Assembly (NCBI GenBank): GCA_037957365.1
Contig: JARHVA010001189.1
Location: forward strand, 620,001 to 684,000
Direction of reading: 5' to 3'
DNA: 64,000 nucleotides
Source: Torreya grandis
Lineage: Eukaryota; Streptophyta; Pinopsida; Cupressales; Taxaceae
Below the pieces are notes generated by a model that worked only from the letters and a program-made list of their open reading frames with translations, did no database searches and was not told where the DNA came from. Numbering within the stretch: position 1 is the stretch's first letter; the number at the start of each line of letters is the position of its first letter. This document shows positions 27,001 through 33,212 of this stretch, piece by piece. A program made the translations under genes and the position numbers.

Positions 27001-30000
27001 AACTAAAAGTTAGAACGTAGAGTTAATAGTTTAGAACGCACCTGGCAGTGTTGTTCACGACAATGCCTTGCATTGTCGTCGACGAAAATGCAGGGCATTA
27101 CCGTGAATGACACTGTGAATGTTTACAAAAAATAAAAAGTTAAAACTGAAAGCGTTAGCAGCATACCGGATTCGGGATTCTTGTTTGATTGCAACAATGG
27201 CGACCTTCGACCGGCTCTATTATTATGACCTTTGACGGCTTCCGACAACAATAAGTGGCTTTTTAAACGATATTCACATGTTTTTCACGCGTTTAGGGCC
27301 TACTATTCTCGGTACGCAGGATTTGAAAGCGGGAACGGGTCGGAGACGTGGGACATCCCCGACAGACATCTCTAGGCATGGGAGGCCTCTTCATACCCGT
27401 CTCCCATACCAGGGACGTGTCGTAGTACCCAAGATGTGTCCCAGTGGGTGGGAGATTCGTTTCCCTACGATTGTGATTTAATCCTATTTTAATCAAGGAG
27501 GGAGGTCAAGCTCCAATCCAACCGAGGCAAGGTCCACTTGCAAGGATTTGGTGAACTGATATCCTGTCCATTCTTTAATTAATTTTTGTTGTGTATGCAT
27601 TTCATTATGTTTCATTTATGTGTGTGTACCTTTCAATTTTGTTTGTGTATTTCAATTCCGTGTGGGAAGCTTCCAAACATAGATTAGTATTTCAATTATA
27701 GTATTTATTTTCCTATACTTTCCTTTTTTGCAAGTTACTTTCATGTCATTTGCTTTCTGCAAGTGTGCTTACTTTCCAGCGAGTATGCATTAGCCTTTTC
27801 AGTATTCCAGGTAGTTTAGTGCTGCATATACAGTGCAGACTTCTTACAAAGTTAGACATCCCTGGGTTGACAAATAAATGAAGCATCATATAGTCTGTGT
27901 TAGGCAGCTGCCTCATGGGGTATATCCTCACAGGTTGTAGGAGAAATCCTCAAGCTAACATATAACAATAGGTTATATCTTTTCTATAGGAACCATTATG
28001 GAAAATGAAACAATTGCACTTCCATGGGTGACTCTTCGCCTTCCGTCAATTACAGTTGAGACATGTCAATATGTAATGGACAAATCAAGCCTATGGGGCG
28101 TTGACCCACACCACACGAGGGAGCTGCGTCTTGAGTCATATGGTGGGGGCAAAGGGGGGCAACCCACTAAGGACATGAACGAGAATGTTGTCAATACTTG
28201 ATGGTATTGCCTAAGTGTTAAGCTCTGTGGTTTTGATCATAGGTAGTTGAGACCATGGTGGAACCTTTAATGTAGACCACATGAGGTTTGGTGAATACTT
28301 GAGTCAGCGCAACATGTTCAATCTTTCTAGATTCTCCCATGCCACTAGAATTGTTGTTGCAGAATTTGGTGAAGCTAGAATATTGATGTTGGAGGTATAG
28401 CCAACGAATGAAGATGTGTTTGGATTACTGAAGACTATTAAAGATGGTTGGGTGTTACTGCAGTCCATAAGAATGGGCTTGGTGGTATCGCTGGTGATAG
28501 ATTTTGAGCTGTTACTTGGATCTCACACCAATTGCAATTGGCAAACCACTATTTGCCTTGCCAGGTTTTCTAGAGAAGTTCCCAAATCTCACGTAGAAAT
28601 TGTAAGCAGGGAAGAAATAATGAGGACAACGCTTACTAGCCTTGTCAGTTTTACTAGAGAAGTTCCCAAATCTCATGCAGAAATTGGGGACACTGGCCGA
28701 GTGGTTCCCCGAGTCAGATTTTTTAGAGAAGTTCCTAAATCTCACATAGAAATTGGGAAAAAAATCATTTAAGCAGGGAGAAAATACTGAGGACATCCCT
28801 TATTGTTAGTTTGTTAACTAGAACTACTTAGGTCTAAATCAGTCAAATCTAAATGCAAGTGGGTTAGTGGAACTATTCAGACAAAGAATAGATAGAAATA
28901 AATAATTAATGAGTTGAACGGTTGTAAGTTGGGAGTGGAAATATTACACGTGTTTCTGAGATTTTTAGCCCATCAATATAGACTTCTCTGATGTAAATAA
29001 GCTTTTAGAAACAAAATCATATTAAAGATGTTTCTTTTGATGATTGTATAAAACATCATTTAGTTCTGGACAACTTGAATATAGCTTCAGTTCTTGCCAG
29101 AACTTCTTGAGTGACTATGGAATGAGGACAAAATCCTTTGCTTCATAATACCAATTTACAGTCGATGCTTTTGAAGCAATTTCTTACGTATCTGTGCAAT
29201 TACCTTTACCTCATGCTTGATTGGGTGCTATATGGCTGGTGTGATATTATCTGATCACTTATATGAAAATCCATTAATCAGCACTGCCACCACTTTTTAT
29301 TTAGGCCCATTCCTGATTCGTCTAGGGCACTGATTGTGTCCATCTCCAGTTCTGATTTCACGATTATAATCAAATAGTCTAATGGCTTCTCATTGCTCTC
29401 CCTTAGGCTCTGTATAAGCGGTGCAAACATTCACAAGGCCCTGCACTACTGGTAGTCGTTATTTTGGCAGAATACAGTTTAGATAGTCCACTTTCCTGGC
29501 CATCATACCTCACATTTTAAACAGTATGCTGAGGGCACTTCTTCTGAAATGATTGCTACTATACCTCACATTTTTAACCAATAGATGTGATTGATGCTTT
29601 GATTTTTGTATTCTCTTGCTTCCCTTCTTCAACAATTTTATTTCCATTCAATATAATCATCAGTACATGCCTATTTTTTTTGGCTCTTGCTGCATGAAGA
29701 GGGTCATCATTTACTCGTTATGTCAAAGGACTTTTCCAATTTTTCATTGAGTGTTAATTCCATTCATAAAGTCTTCTCCACTTTTCCTCGAAATTTTTAT
29801 ATTTTGATGCATCACCACAGAAAGTTTTTTTAGAGTTCTTAAATAATATCCCAAAAATGTCAAGTTTCCCCTCTATTTTTTTTCTTTTCTTGCCCAAGTC
29901 TTTACAGGCTATTCTTTAATTCCATATTAGACTTCAGTTGCTATGATTCCTGTAGCCATCTTACCTTATGGTTCTTGCTTCTTTACCCACGGTCTTCTGA

Positions 30001-31516
30001 AATCCGACTCATGGCAATTACTGATTAATTTGGAGATTCATCACTACTGGAATTCTGACACCATTTATTGGCGATCACTTTCCCTCTGTCGTCCCTCCAA
30101 CTGGTCTTACCTGTCTGTCTTTTGAGCCTTTCACTGCATTCAGGAACCAGCAATAACGAATGTCAACCACTATTATAGGGAGTACAGGGTCGTTTTATAT
30201 GTGCATACGTCTGCACATTGTTGACCTTTAAAGGACGCTTCCTTTCTGGCACAATTTTGTTAATATCAAATAACATATACAATAAGAGACATAAGAATAT
30301 GTATTATTATGAAGAGGTGGTGGGTATGATGCCACACCATCTGAATACACCCACGACCACAGATTACAAGTTACAGTACGATAATTTATTAGTCATGGAC
30401 GGTAAGGTTGTGGCTGTGGACATAACCCATCGCATGCATAATGGTAATTACTAACATATTAATTACATTATTGTGACTATTTAATTTTCCACTCTTCTTC
30501 TAAAGATCTCAAAATCTCCTGGTGCACCTCATTAGTTATATTGTATCCCCTAAAAACATACTGTTACTATAATGCTTTTTGTCCTTTCTATGTTATCTTA
30601 CAATATTGTTTTCAGCTTTATCCTTGCCGGCTACACCATTATAACTGTCTTGTTTTTGTTAAATGATATTCTGTGATTTACGCCACTGTTTCTACTTTCT
30701 TCCAATTTTGTGAGAACTTTGCTGGACTGACATTTACACAAACGAGACGTGGAAACTTTCTGTCTGGCTCTTCCCATGATCATGTGACAAACTCAGATAA
30801 CTAAAGTGGCCTGCTACCCAACCCTCACTTTTTAACCTCATGCTTTTCCTTATGCATTGTCTCTTTCTCAGACCAGAGATATACTTTTGTCCACCGGCCC
30901 TTGATTTGACTGATGGAAAATTTTCTTCATAAATTAAAAAAAAATAAGTAGAATCTTTTTTTGCCATTTTGAAAATGCAAAAAATTCCTGCCAATTTTTG
31001 AACTGCACTTCTTGGGAGCTGCAATTGCTATGGTCTTTGGCACTGTCAATAATAATATTTACAACATAATGAAGCATGGAAATGCATTTGTGCACAAGCA
31101 TTTGAAGTTTGTACTGATTTGCATTAAGAGGCAAGCCATTAGGGACTTGCTATGAATAATTTGTATGGATTGCAAAAAGGTGAGAGTACTTATTTTCTTT
31201 CTCATTCAATTGTAAATTCTGAGCAGAACACTATCTGGAACATCTTAAAACCTCTAGAATGAAAAATTGCAGGCATCACATTTGTGGTAAAAATTTAAAT
31301 AATATTAGTAGTTGTCATCATTAGTACTTTCTTTTAATGTTTTCGGGAAGAGATCAGTATCCTTTTGATGAATTATTTATGGTTCTGTTACATGTTTTGA
31401 CAATTCCAGTGTTGAGACCAGTCTTGTTTGTTGTATAAATGCTAATGTATATCTTAGTATATTGCAGCAAGTATGCGTCGTGTATCTAGTTTTGAGGCTC
31501 TTCAGTCAGCAACAAA
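1..31516 (+). CDS. KJC1: KJC1/GMPPA-type GDP-mannose pyrophosphorylase-like protein (gene span, five exons visible, both ends missing)
   Basis: Joining 1-35, 223-269, 1119-1211, 1399-1489 and 31468-31516 gives about 105 stop-free codons. They match the middle of plant KONJAC1/GMPPA-type nucleotidyltransferase-like proteins: the VCCSFPL strand, AHTRYGGVGTILVIK, NQFGELVADP, HYAEKPETF, SDRINCGVYIFTPDIF, DVSTQRKDR and RRVSSFEALQSAT. Known role of the family: in Arabidopsis, KJC proteins stimulate the GDP-mannose pyrophosphorylase VTC1 and so promote GDP-mannose supply for glucomannan; they act in the cytosol. The catalytic paralogue VTC1/GMPPB lacks this wording (QFGEL, INCGVYIF, STQRKDR), so I assign the KJC1/GMPPA branch. 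The N-terminal nucleotide-binding part lies left of the window. The C-terminal left-handed helix part was not seen. Intron phases agree at every junction (1, 0, 0, 1). No disablement was seen in the exons, so the gene is probably functional. Confidence 0.92.
223..269 (+). CDS. KJC1: KJC1-like exon b
   Basis: AG at 223-224 completes the split codon (G+AG = Glu). Then A-H-T-R-Y-G-G-V-G-T-I-L-V-I-K is encoded in phase, the conserved segment following the nucleotide-binding core. The exon ends with AAG and is followed by GCAAGT, a GC donor in a textbook GC-AG context, not GT. It ends in phase 0. Confidence 0.9.
270..1118 (+). other. GC-AG intron of the KJC1-like gene (849 nt)
   Basis: The donor reads AAG|GCAAGT at 267-275 and the acceptor CTCCACAG ends at 1118. 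The exons on both sides join in phase 0 (LVIK then VCAESANQ). AG|GCAAGT is the usual context of the minority GC-AG introns in plants. The intron is AT-rich. It holds short ORFs without recognisable content and a pyrimidine stretch at about 695-730. Confidence 0.85.
1119..1211 (+). CDS. KJC1: KJC1-like exon c
   Basis: 31 complete codons, phase 0 at both ends. They encode V-C-A-E-S-A-N-Q-F-G-E-L-V-A-D-P-I-T, then G-E-L-L-H-Y-A-E-K-P-E-T-F. The donor GTAAGT follows at 1212. The acceptor CTCCACAG precedes it. This is the family's conserved QFGEL...HYxEKPETF block. No stop or frameshift. Confidence 0.93.
1399..1489 (+). CDS. KJC1: KJC1-like exon d
   Basis: 30 codons plus one base, after the acceptor TTCTGCAG. 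It encodes V-S-D-R-I-N-C-G-V-Y-I-F-T-P-D-I-F, then S-A-I-Q-D-V-S-T-Q-R-K-D-R and a phase-1 G. The donor is GTTGGT at 1490. The exon itself starts with GTAAGT, which looks like a donor but is read as Val-Ser in the family. Its 3' 48 bases and donor are duplicated at 2750-2799. Confidence 0.93.
1442..1574 (+). repeat. 133-bp duplication, copy 1 (3' half of exon d plus donor)
   Basis: Starts ACATCTTTT inside exon d and ends at ...GATGTTCCCATAG. It matches 2750-2882 along its full length with a constant offset of 1308 and only a few substitutions. It abuts the broken inner end of a minus-strand LTR element at 1575. Confidence 0.92.
1801..1814 (-). promoter_or_regulatory. Primer-binding site, initiator tRNA-Met type
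   Basis: The minus strand reads TGGTATCAGAGCCA, complementary to the 3' end of plant initiator tRNA-Met, one base past the LTR end CA at 1816. Confidence 0.85.
2514..2521 (-). promoter_or_regulatory. Probable TATA box in the minus-strand LTR
   Basis: TATAAAAG on the minus strand, about 230 nt into the LTR, in a purine-rich context (GGG before, AAAGTGGAGAGG after). This is the usual place for an LTR promoter. Confidence 0.5.
2750..2882 (+). repeat. 133-bp duplication, copy 2 (pseudo-exon fragment with donor)
   Basis: Repeats the last 48 nt of exon d (I-Q-D-V-S-T-Q-R-K-D-R still readable) and its GTTGGTAG donor at 2798. It begins exactly where the minus-strand LTR ends (2749). It has no obvious strong acceptor of its own and probably is not spliced in. 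Confidence 0.92.
2883..4548. other. Intron sequence, nothing recognised
   Basis: AT-rich, T-rich on the + strand. Only short ORFs, none with recognisable homology. Confidence 0.6.
4549..4641 (+). repeat. 31-bp tandem repeat, three copies
   Basis: Units start at 4549, 4580 and 4611. Each begins ATCTTCAATTTTTGAGTCTA and ends TTGAGTATGC. The copies are nearly identical (one G/C difference), so the expansion is recent relative to the surrounding relics. Confidence 0.92.
5105..5112 (+). promoter_or_regulatory. Possible TATA box of the first Gypsy element's 5' LTR
   Basis: TATAAAAA after GGGT and before GGACTACACAG, about 450 nt upstream of the probable LTR end (CA at 5556-5557) and primer-binding site. 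The LTR's left edge could not be set because no second LTR copy was found. Confidence 0.4.
5540..6387 (+). pseudogene. Gag-like protein of Gypsy relic 1 (frameshifted)
   Basis: 5540-6151 encodes a charged, Glu/Lys-rich N-terminal part ending LDKWLKQMEVYFSIHKVK. A frameshift at about 6130 leads into MEGHALVWWETHL...WEDLKIYCERIFTQLG at 6133. The WLKQMEVYF and MEGHALVWW pair is the retrotransposon gag capsid signature. About 205 residues precede the shift. The N-terminal half has coiled-coil character. The reading then decays, with stops after 6387. It has no host function. Confidence 0.8.
5561..5571 (+). promoter_or_regulatory. Primer-binding site of Gypsy relic 1
   Basis: TGGTATCAAAG, one mismatch from the initiator tRNA-Met type TGGTATCAGAG, three bases after an LTR-like end TATATCA. 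Confidence 0.6.
6855..7135 (+). pseudogene. Aspartic protease of Gypsy relic 1
   Basis: ALVDTGSQSNLIS at about 6870-6910 has the Asp-Thr-Gly-Ser active site. VIPLDAFDLVFGSPCI further on corresponds to the second conserved strand. A stop interrupts it at about 6999. The family cleaves Gag-Pol. Confidence 0.75.
7380..8165 (+). pseudogene. Reverse transcriptase of Gypsy relic 1, active site YLND
   Basis: The RT fold reads as SSWRMCIDHRALNKI, FTKLDLNSGYYQVR, TFKTKQGLYEWLLLPFGLCN and IEYLNDILIL. Gypsy RT has YLDD there, so the first of the paired catalytic Asp is lost (GAT to AAT). A frameshift near 7948 moves the connection (CEFAKQSLDYLGH, WPTPRSVTKTRSFVGAV) to the ORF at 7954-8274. The enzyme is inactive by sequence. 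Confidence 0.88.
8270..8590 (+). pseudogene. RNase H of Gypsy relic 1
   Basis: PFELETNASEYVVGVVFLQ has Asn where the family has the first catalytic Asp (DAS). GYLVYDKKMYALVQAIKKWK and VHTDHKPLQYL follow. The ORF runs 8213-8590 and is frameshifted relative to RT and to the next segment. Confidence 0.82.
8587..8985 (+). pseudogene. RNase H end and integrase N-terminal finger of Gypsy relic 1
   Basis: QQFHLVIKYKKGNTNVVANILSRL is the usual tail of RNase H. After a spacer with one stop (8848), EERLILLREAHTSKVSGHFGVG and MLHLQRYAYRP are the first half of the integrase HHCC finger. The matching Cys pair and the DDE core are absent: the element ends here. Confidence 0.78.
8986..10019. other. Unassigned sequence between two Gypsy relics
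   Basis: Starts with an unrelated GC-richer 240 bp (8990-9230), then AT-rich DNA. Short ORFs on both strands show no recognisable domain. Confidence 0.5.
10065..10509 (+). pseudogene. Aspartic protease of chromovirus relic 2
   Basis: ERECLFHTKFWVKGWYLH leads into IIIDNGSQKNIIAESTTQRV at about 10117-10180, the chromovirus protease form with Asp-Asn-Gly-Ser. PHPKPYSLGWL follows, then a stop. After a frameshift, DNVTCDIASSEVCDILLGR completes the domain (10288-10509). Confidence 0.8.
10611..10650 (+). repeat. 20-bp direct tandem duplication
   Basis: ACAAATTACTGGAGTAGTGT occurs twice in a row (10610-10629 and 10630-10649, give or take one base), with one T/C difference. It sits in the spacer between protease and RT. 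Confidence 0.85.
10680..11480 (+). pseudogene. Reverse transcriptase of chromovirus relic 2 (YLDD retained)
   Basis: Starts with HYVVKRHIDLVLGSPF, then EIRRQIEELLDQGKIR, SPIVLATKKDGSW, YRTLNKI, FTKIDLKSSYHQVPV, TFKTWEGLYKWLVMPFSLTN, FVIIYLDDILIF and QYLGYIID. The catalytic YLDD is intact. Stops at about 10765, 10891 and 10968 break the N-terminal part. From 11004 on, 253 codons are open through RT and into RNase H, the longest well-preserved pol segment in the window. Confidence 0.92.
11480..11980 (+). pseudogene. RNase H of chromovirus relic 2
   Basis: FKIHTDASDCALGAVLVQ (first catalytic Asp present), YSTYEKELCAIV and HYILGKETVVHSNHKPLQFL are the RNase H landmarks. Stops occur after CAIV (11763) and later. 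FYLVIKHKKG near 11910 is the domain tail. Confidence 0.85.
11980..13246 (+). pseudogene. Integrase of chromovirus relic 2
   Basis: GHFGMTKTLATLQSHFYWPH...CIPCCIAK is the HHCC finger (12204-12340). WEFINMDFMTGL carries the first catalytic Asp and VSDRDLHFVSHF the second. FRVGDKVWLHL...KIKPLCYGPYTIL is the C-terminal domain (12845-13246). Frameshifts at about 12640 and 12850 separate core from C-terminus. Confidence 0.9.
13250..13440 (+). pseudogene. Chromodomain-like tail of chromovirus relic 2
   Basis: DQIIEVIDTHTRHGTHQLL, a stop, then VVKVGQYANQAKWYTFQQL and VQFPQL follow the chromodomain pattern (EVID/R, then VKW/K, then W, then FP). In chromoviruses the domain is thought to direct insertion to heterochromatin. 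Confidence 0.65.
13560..14279 (+). other. Probable 3' untranslated region and LTR of relic 2 (edges unknown)
   Basis: Non-coding. A purine run GACAGGGGAT followed by TGACGTG at about 13880-13895 could be a polypurine tract and LTR start, but no second LTR copy is in the window to confirm it. Two 26-bp degenerate units (CGGTCAATGCAATACATAGT-like) lie at 13990-14040. Confidence 0.35.
14280..15240 (+). pseudogene. Gag of the Tat-type relic
   Basis: FEPPKFDKYKGKGDPREHIKEF...GGQAL is the Tat/Athila gag opening. ESFSSFLQRWRALASCFPWL and EKQVITIFTDNLN follow. The zinc-finger-like end CEYHKVKGHSINRFMKLKN and YVQDLVDRGDIKLE (15100-15210) has the C-H-GH-LK order, with the last Cys replaced. Stops at 14458, at about 14584 and later break it. 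The last part is open at 14986-15240. Confidence 0.85.
15504..15971 (+). pseudogene. Asp-Pro-Ile-Phe repeat region of the Tat-type relic
   Basis: A 155-codon open frame rich in the repeated words PIFDQP, PIFDEP, TIFGQA and HIFDPH, about 12-14 residues apart from 15590 to 15860. It is low-complexity and acidic. No enzymatic motif. It lies between gag and the G-patch segment, where a protease would be expected in an intact Tat element. Confidence 0.6.
15971..16528 (+). pseudogene. G-patch-like segment of the Tat-type relic
   Basis: 185 open codons. LASRILKSINYQGRELGLHE and EILKSIHFSINKIFHGIGYK correspond to the G-patch-like stretch (two Gly-rich turns around a spacer) that Tat elements carry between protease and RT. 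The ORF continues with a Pro/Ile-rich end. The assignment rests on position and the two G motifs. Confidence 0.55.
16614..17290 (+). repeat. Degenerate tandem repeat with a GTGAAAACC core
   Basis: The core GTGAAAACC, T-rich, then GGCA/GCCA recurs near 16657, 16747, 16815, 17223 and 17260. The first copies are spaced about 90 bp and share the flank AATCAAAATCCAA. It lies within the 3' non-coding tail of the Tat-type relic. Confidence 0.65.
17291..19500 (+). repeat. C-rich, G-poor low-complexity tail with an internal duplication
   Basis: Long runs of CCATCC/CAATCC words on the + strand and few G. A block of about 100 bp at 18350-18445 (AACCATCCATCCAATC ... ATATATCATTG ... TTGGGG) recurs at 19070-19160. 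No coding potential was recognised. Confidence 0.65.
19505..19515 (+). promoter_or_regulatory. Polypurine tract before a Tat-type LTR start
   Basis: ACAGGGGCAAA directly precedes TGTAGACACC (19516), a frequent start of Tat-type LTRs. A matching TGTAGACAC start on the minus strand lies at 47305. Confidence 0.6.
20590..21930 (+). pseudogene. Chromovirus relic 3: integrase and chromodomain fragment
   Basis: MPFPVPNKPCESISMDFLLG, FPTTNHNNDCVYVVANRFSK and MAILVPCKK (20791-20940) are the integrase core with the first catalytic Asp. Then HFGQYDGHK and the decayed HPQT segment follow in other frames. NFHVGDCVWLHLYK is the C-terminal domain. VIDVGVKTHKEPRDY with VGQIPFQEKWFIKP and FPHLLHL near 21745-21890 is the chromodomain. 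At least six frame changes or stops. The HHCC finger before 20700 is only weakly readable (VFVWPHLRADIVKYI). Confidence 0.82.
21931..22514. other. Unassigned sequence between chromovirus relics
   Basis: Continues the tail of relic 3 without recognisable domains, then AT-rich DNA. Small ORFs at 21881-22171 and 22380-22646 give no recognisable protein. Confidence 0.4.
22515..23660 (+). pseudogene. Chromovirus relic 4: heavily decayed integrase
   Basis: DAHLSYYGGILVYKRPCNTF (22540) resembles the HHCC finger region. MSIISGLPNSQSRHL and CRLSKITIYMSC (22755-22860) are the start of the DDE core. KLGVISF, GIHDVVNVSKLKLYKPS and ISWGQHPKFLELSGVV (23390-23690) are the C-terminal part. Only about half the residues are recognisable. 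A 32-bp tandem duplication (AAGTTGTATAAGCCATCTC twice, 23468-23524) sits in the C-terminal part. Confidence 0.65.
23844..23872 (+). repeat. (ATCT)n microsatellite
   Basis: About six ATCT units in a row, preceded by imperfect copies from 23828. Confidence 0.9.
23873..24819. other. Unassigned sequence, nothing recognised
   Basis: Mixed-composition DNA with stops in all frames. A segment near 24250-24400 is similar in wording to 28330-28520 (AGAATATTGATSTT, GAAGATGGTTGGG, ATGGGCTTG), so both derive from one unidentified repeat family. Confidence 0.5.
24820..25151 (+). repeat. 166-bp tandem duplication
   Basis: Unit 1 at 24820-24985 and unit 2 at 24986-25151 share GTGGCTRACTCATATACTTT and the rest at about 93 percent by eye. 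The minus strand of unit 1 encodes EFFIDGGSVKNLISIATVRQ, which resembles a retroelement aspartic-protease start (D-G-G-S), but this is weak. Confidence 0.85.
25170..26070. other. AT-rich DNA with TATA-type simple repeats
   Basis: 25180-25260 contains long TATATA/TTTATA runs. 25980-26070 is almost pure A/T. No gene recognised. Confidence 0.6.
26071..26083. repeat. 13-bp direct repeat (target-site duplication), left copy
   Basis: ACATTAAATGATA, identical to 26771-26783, flanking the SINE-like insertion. Confidence 0.65.
26084..26770 (-). mobile_element. SINE-like insertion with tRNA-related head and A-tail
   Basis: On the minus strand it starts at 26770 with GGGGATAGCTTAGCAGTG (A-box-like TAGCTTAGCAGTGTGTGAG). 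About 40 nt later comes GGGGTCCATTCCC, two mismatches from the B-box consensus. It ends at 26084 with GCAAAAAAATAT. A perfect 13-bp direct repeat lies directly at each side. Head, 3' A-tail and target duplication together fit a non-LTR (SINE) insertion. At 687 bp it is longer than most plant SINEs and could be composite. The body repeats the word GGCCATT several times. Boundaries are supported by the duplication, the family is not identified. Confidence 0.6.
26771..26783. repeat. 13-bp direct repeat (target-site duplication), right copy
   Basis: ACATTAAATGATA, starting directly next to the tRNA-like head. Confidence 0.65.
26784..27040. other. A/T-only spacer
   Basis: Almost pure A and T with many AATTA/AAACATTT words. 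No feature recognised. Confidence 0.6.
27045..27118. repeat. Imperfect 29-bp inverted repeat (hairpin)
   Basis: The left arm starts CAGTGTTGTTCACGACAATG and the right arm ends ACCGTGAATGACACTG. The 29-bp arms differ at five positions, all of transition type, and are separated by a GTCGTCGACGA spacer that is itself palindromic. It stands out as a GC-richer patch inside A/T DNA. Confidence 0.75.
27119..28540. other. Unassigned, GC-richer island then mixed DNA
   Basis: 27270-27480 is GC-rich with words such as CCCAGTGGGTGGGAG and short open frames on both strands. 27500-28540 shows no recognisable domain. Confidence 0.45.
28555..28809 (+). repeat. Three-copy repeat encoding the word REVPKSH-EI
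   Basis: The core AGAGAAGTTCCCAAATCTCA and following GTAGAAATTG recurs at 28571-28602, 28654-28687 and 28723-28757. The spacer TAAGCAGGGAA...GAGGACA also occurs twice (28602, 28770). The reading frame 28416-28772 stays open through all three copies. Confidence 0.85.
28810..31467. other. Intron sequence up to exon e, nothing recognised
   Basis: AT-rich DNA with T-rich stretches. No domain, LTR or long repeat was recognised on either strand. Confidence 0.55.
31468..31516 (+). CDS. KJC1: KJC1-like exon e
   Basis: CA completes the Ala codon. Then S-M-R-R-V-S-S-F-E-A-L-Q-S-A-T and AA (phase 2) are followed by donor GTAAGT at 31517. RVSSFEAL is a hallmark segment of KJC1/GMPPA directly after the STQRKDR segment of exon d, which lies 30 kb upstream. 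No stop or frameshift. The next expected segment (TDFVRLDQDIL-like) was not recognised anywhere up to 64000. Confidence 0.9.
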
Positions 31517-33060
31517 GTAAGTCCTCATTACCTTTTTCAGAAATGTCTGATATTGGAGAGGATAAAATTGACATTTTTACAAATTTACTTCGCCTTGATT
31601 TTTAGCAATGGCCAACACTTTGTCTTTCTCTATTGCTATTTCTGGGTAAGAAAAGTGCTTTTGATATCTTCCTAAAGCATATTCAGGGATGGAATATAGG
31701 GAGTTGTAATTAATAGGTATGGTTAAAGTTGTCACACAGTTTGTTTCATGTTGATTTTAAATCAGTTAAAGGCTCATAAATGCAGCTCTAAATCTCATGT
31801 CAAGGTGTATAACAGCTGTAATTTCAGCATGCCTGTTTATTTTGATTACCAATAGGAATATCAAGGAATATATGATAAAGAATTCATGTTTACGAACCTC
31901 TTATTGTAAATTTGTTTTTGGTAAAAATAGCTTCATTTTTTGTTAATATAAAATAAAGTAAAAAGCTTTTATCCAAAACAATGAGAAGTGCGAAGCACAC
32001 TTACTATAACTGCCTGGATGGGACAGTGCCTAGGCATATTGACAAAACTATATTGCACATACATCAAGTTAACAAAGTCCACATAAATCTGCATATGAGA
32101 GTACATAAAAAAAAGACGGACGGACAAATACAAACATTTATAACTTTCTCATGTGGATGTTTTCAATAAAGAAACTATATTAATGCCCATGGGAGTCAAA
32201 TGTACATGTTAAAATAGCAAATCAAGATTGTTAAAACGAGCTAACCAAAATAAAGCTAGAATAGTCAAGAAAGAGAAGAAGAAATTATATTAATGGCCAT
32301 TAGTGACCAAAGTAGGTCAATAAGACCTGAAAGTGTATCCATTCATATAGAACAATACTAGGTTATAAAGAACCCCAGAAGCCTCAAAGTAAATAAGACA
32401 AAATCGAAAACACTAAAACAATGACAGTGTCAAAGTAATAAAATAGTGTTAACCCAAGACAAGTAAACACTAGCCATAGAATACAAGTTAAAACATAAAA
32501 AGCTATGACCAAAACAATGACAACAAAAAAGTAACAAGAAGTGTTAACCCAGGACATGTAAACACTAGCCATAGAATACAAATTAAAATATAAATAGCCA
32601 TGTGGGGAAGGAGTCCTAATGGAATTGGGGGGAAAGAAGCCGATGAAGACCAAATATTAAGACAGAGGCAGGAGTCTGGAGCAGTCACATGTATATATAT
32701 TAATGCTTAGAGTAGAGGAAGGAAAGCCTCCAACATTATCATCCACCACCACCGCCACAAGACCAATGCAAGATTTACTAATATCTAGAGTAAAAATTCT
32801 TGGGCTCTGTGGGGTTGGTTGGACAGTATGACACTTCCCATAGGAGCAAATGAGTTTCCATAGGTGGAAATAAAAATAGTGATACATGTGTATCAACATT
32901 ACCCAAGGTATAAGTACCAGCAAGGTTGAATATGCTATTAGTCCTTGTAACAATTAATTTGGTAGGCGGGGATGAATTGCAATCTGTGTAATAAAATACA
33001 CCTCATTCAAATTGCATTCACTAAGGATTTGGGTTTTCAACAACCCAAATGCCATTGGTA
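31517..33060. other. Start of the next intron, one tandem duplication
   Basis: No exon or transposon domain was recognised. A 95-bp unit is repeated in tandem at 32412-32506 and 32507-32601 (shared GTGTTAACCC, AAACACTAGCCATAGAATAC). Confidence 0.6.
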
Positions 33061-33065
33061 CCAAT
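33061..33065. repeat. Target-site duplication CCAAT, left of the Copia relic
   Basis: CCAAT matches 36293-36297 on the other side of the element. Confidence 0.75.
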
Positions 33066-33212
33066 TATTAAAGTTATTAATAAACTATTAGCTATCTATT
33101 AACTAATGTCTGGTTATAACTTCTTTTTGCATTATAAACGAAGGATGCACACGCATATCAAAGTTTGCCTTCTAGTTTCTCTTGATTCTTTCAGCGTTTG
33201 TATTTGCTAACA
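33066..33212 (+). repeat. 5' LTR of the Copia relic
   Basis: Begins TATTAAAGTTATTAATAAAC (TA in place of TG) and ends GCTAACA. Confidence 0.82.

Larger units (their letters stand above)
1490..31467 (+). other. 29,978-nt intron of the KJC1-like gene, filled with retroelements
   Basis: The donor AGAG|GTTGGT at 1490 pairs with the acceptor ATATTGCAG ending at 31467. The split codon G|CA (Ala) and the protein order (STQRKDR then A-S-M-R-R-V-S-S-F) join cleanly. The intron contains parts of at least six LTR retroelements and a SINE-like insertion, in both orientations. Confidence 0.88.
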
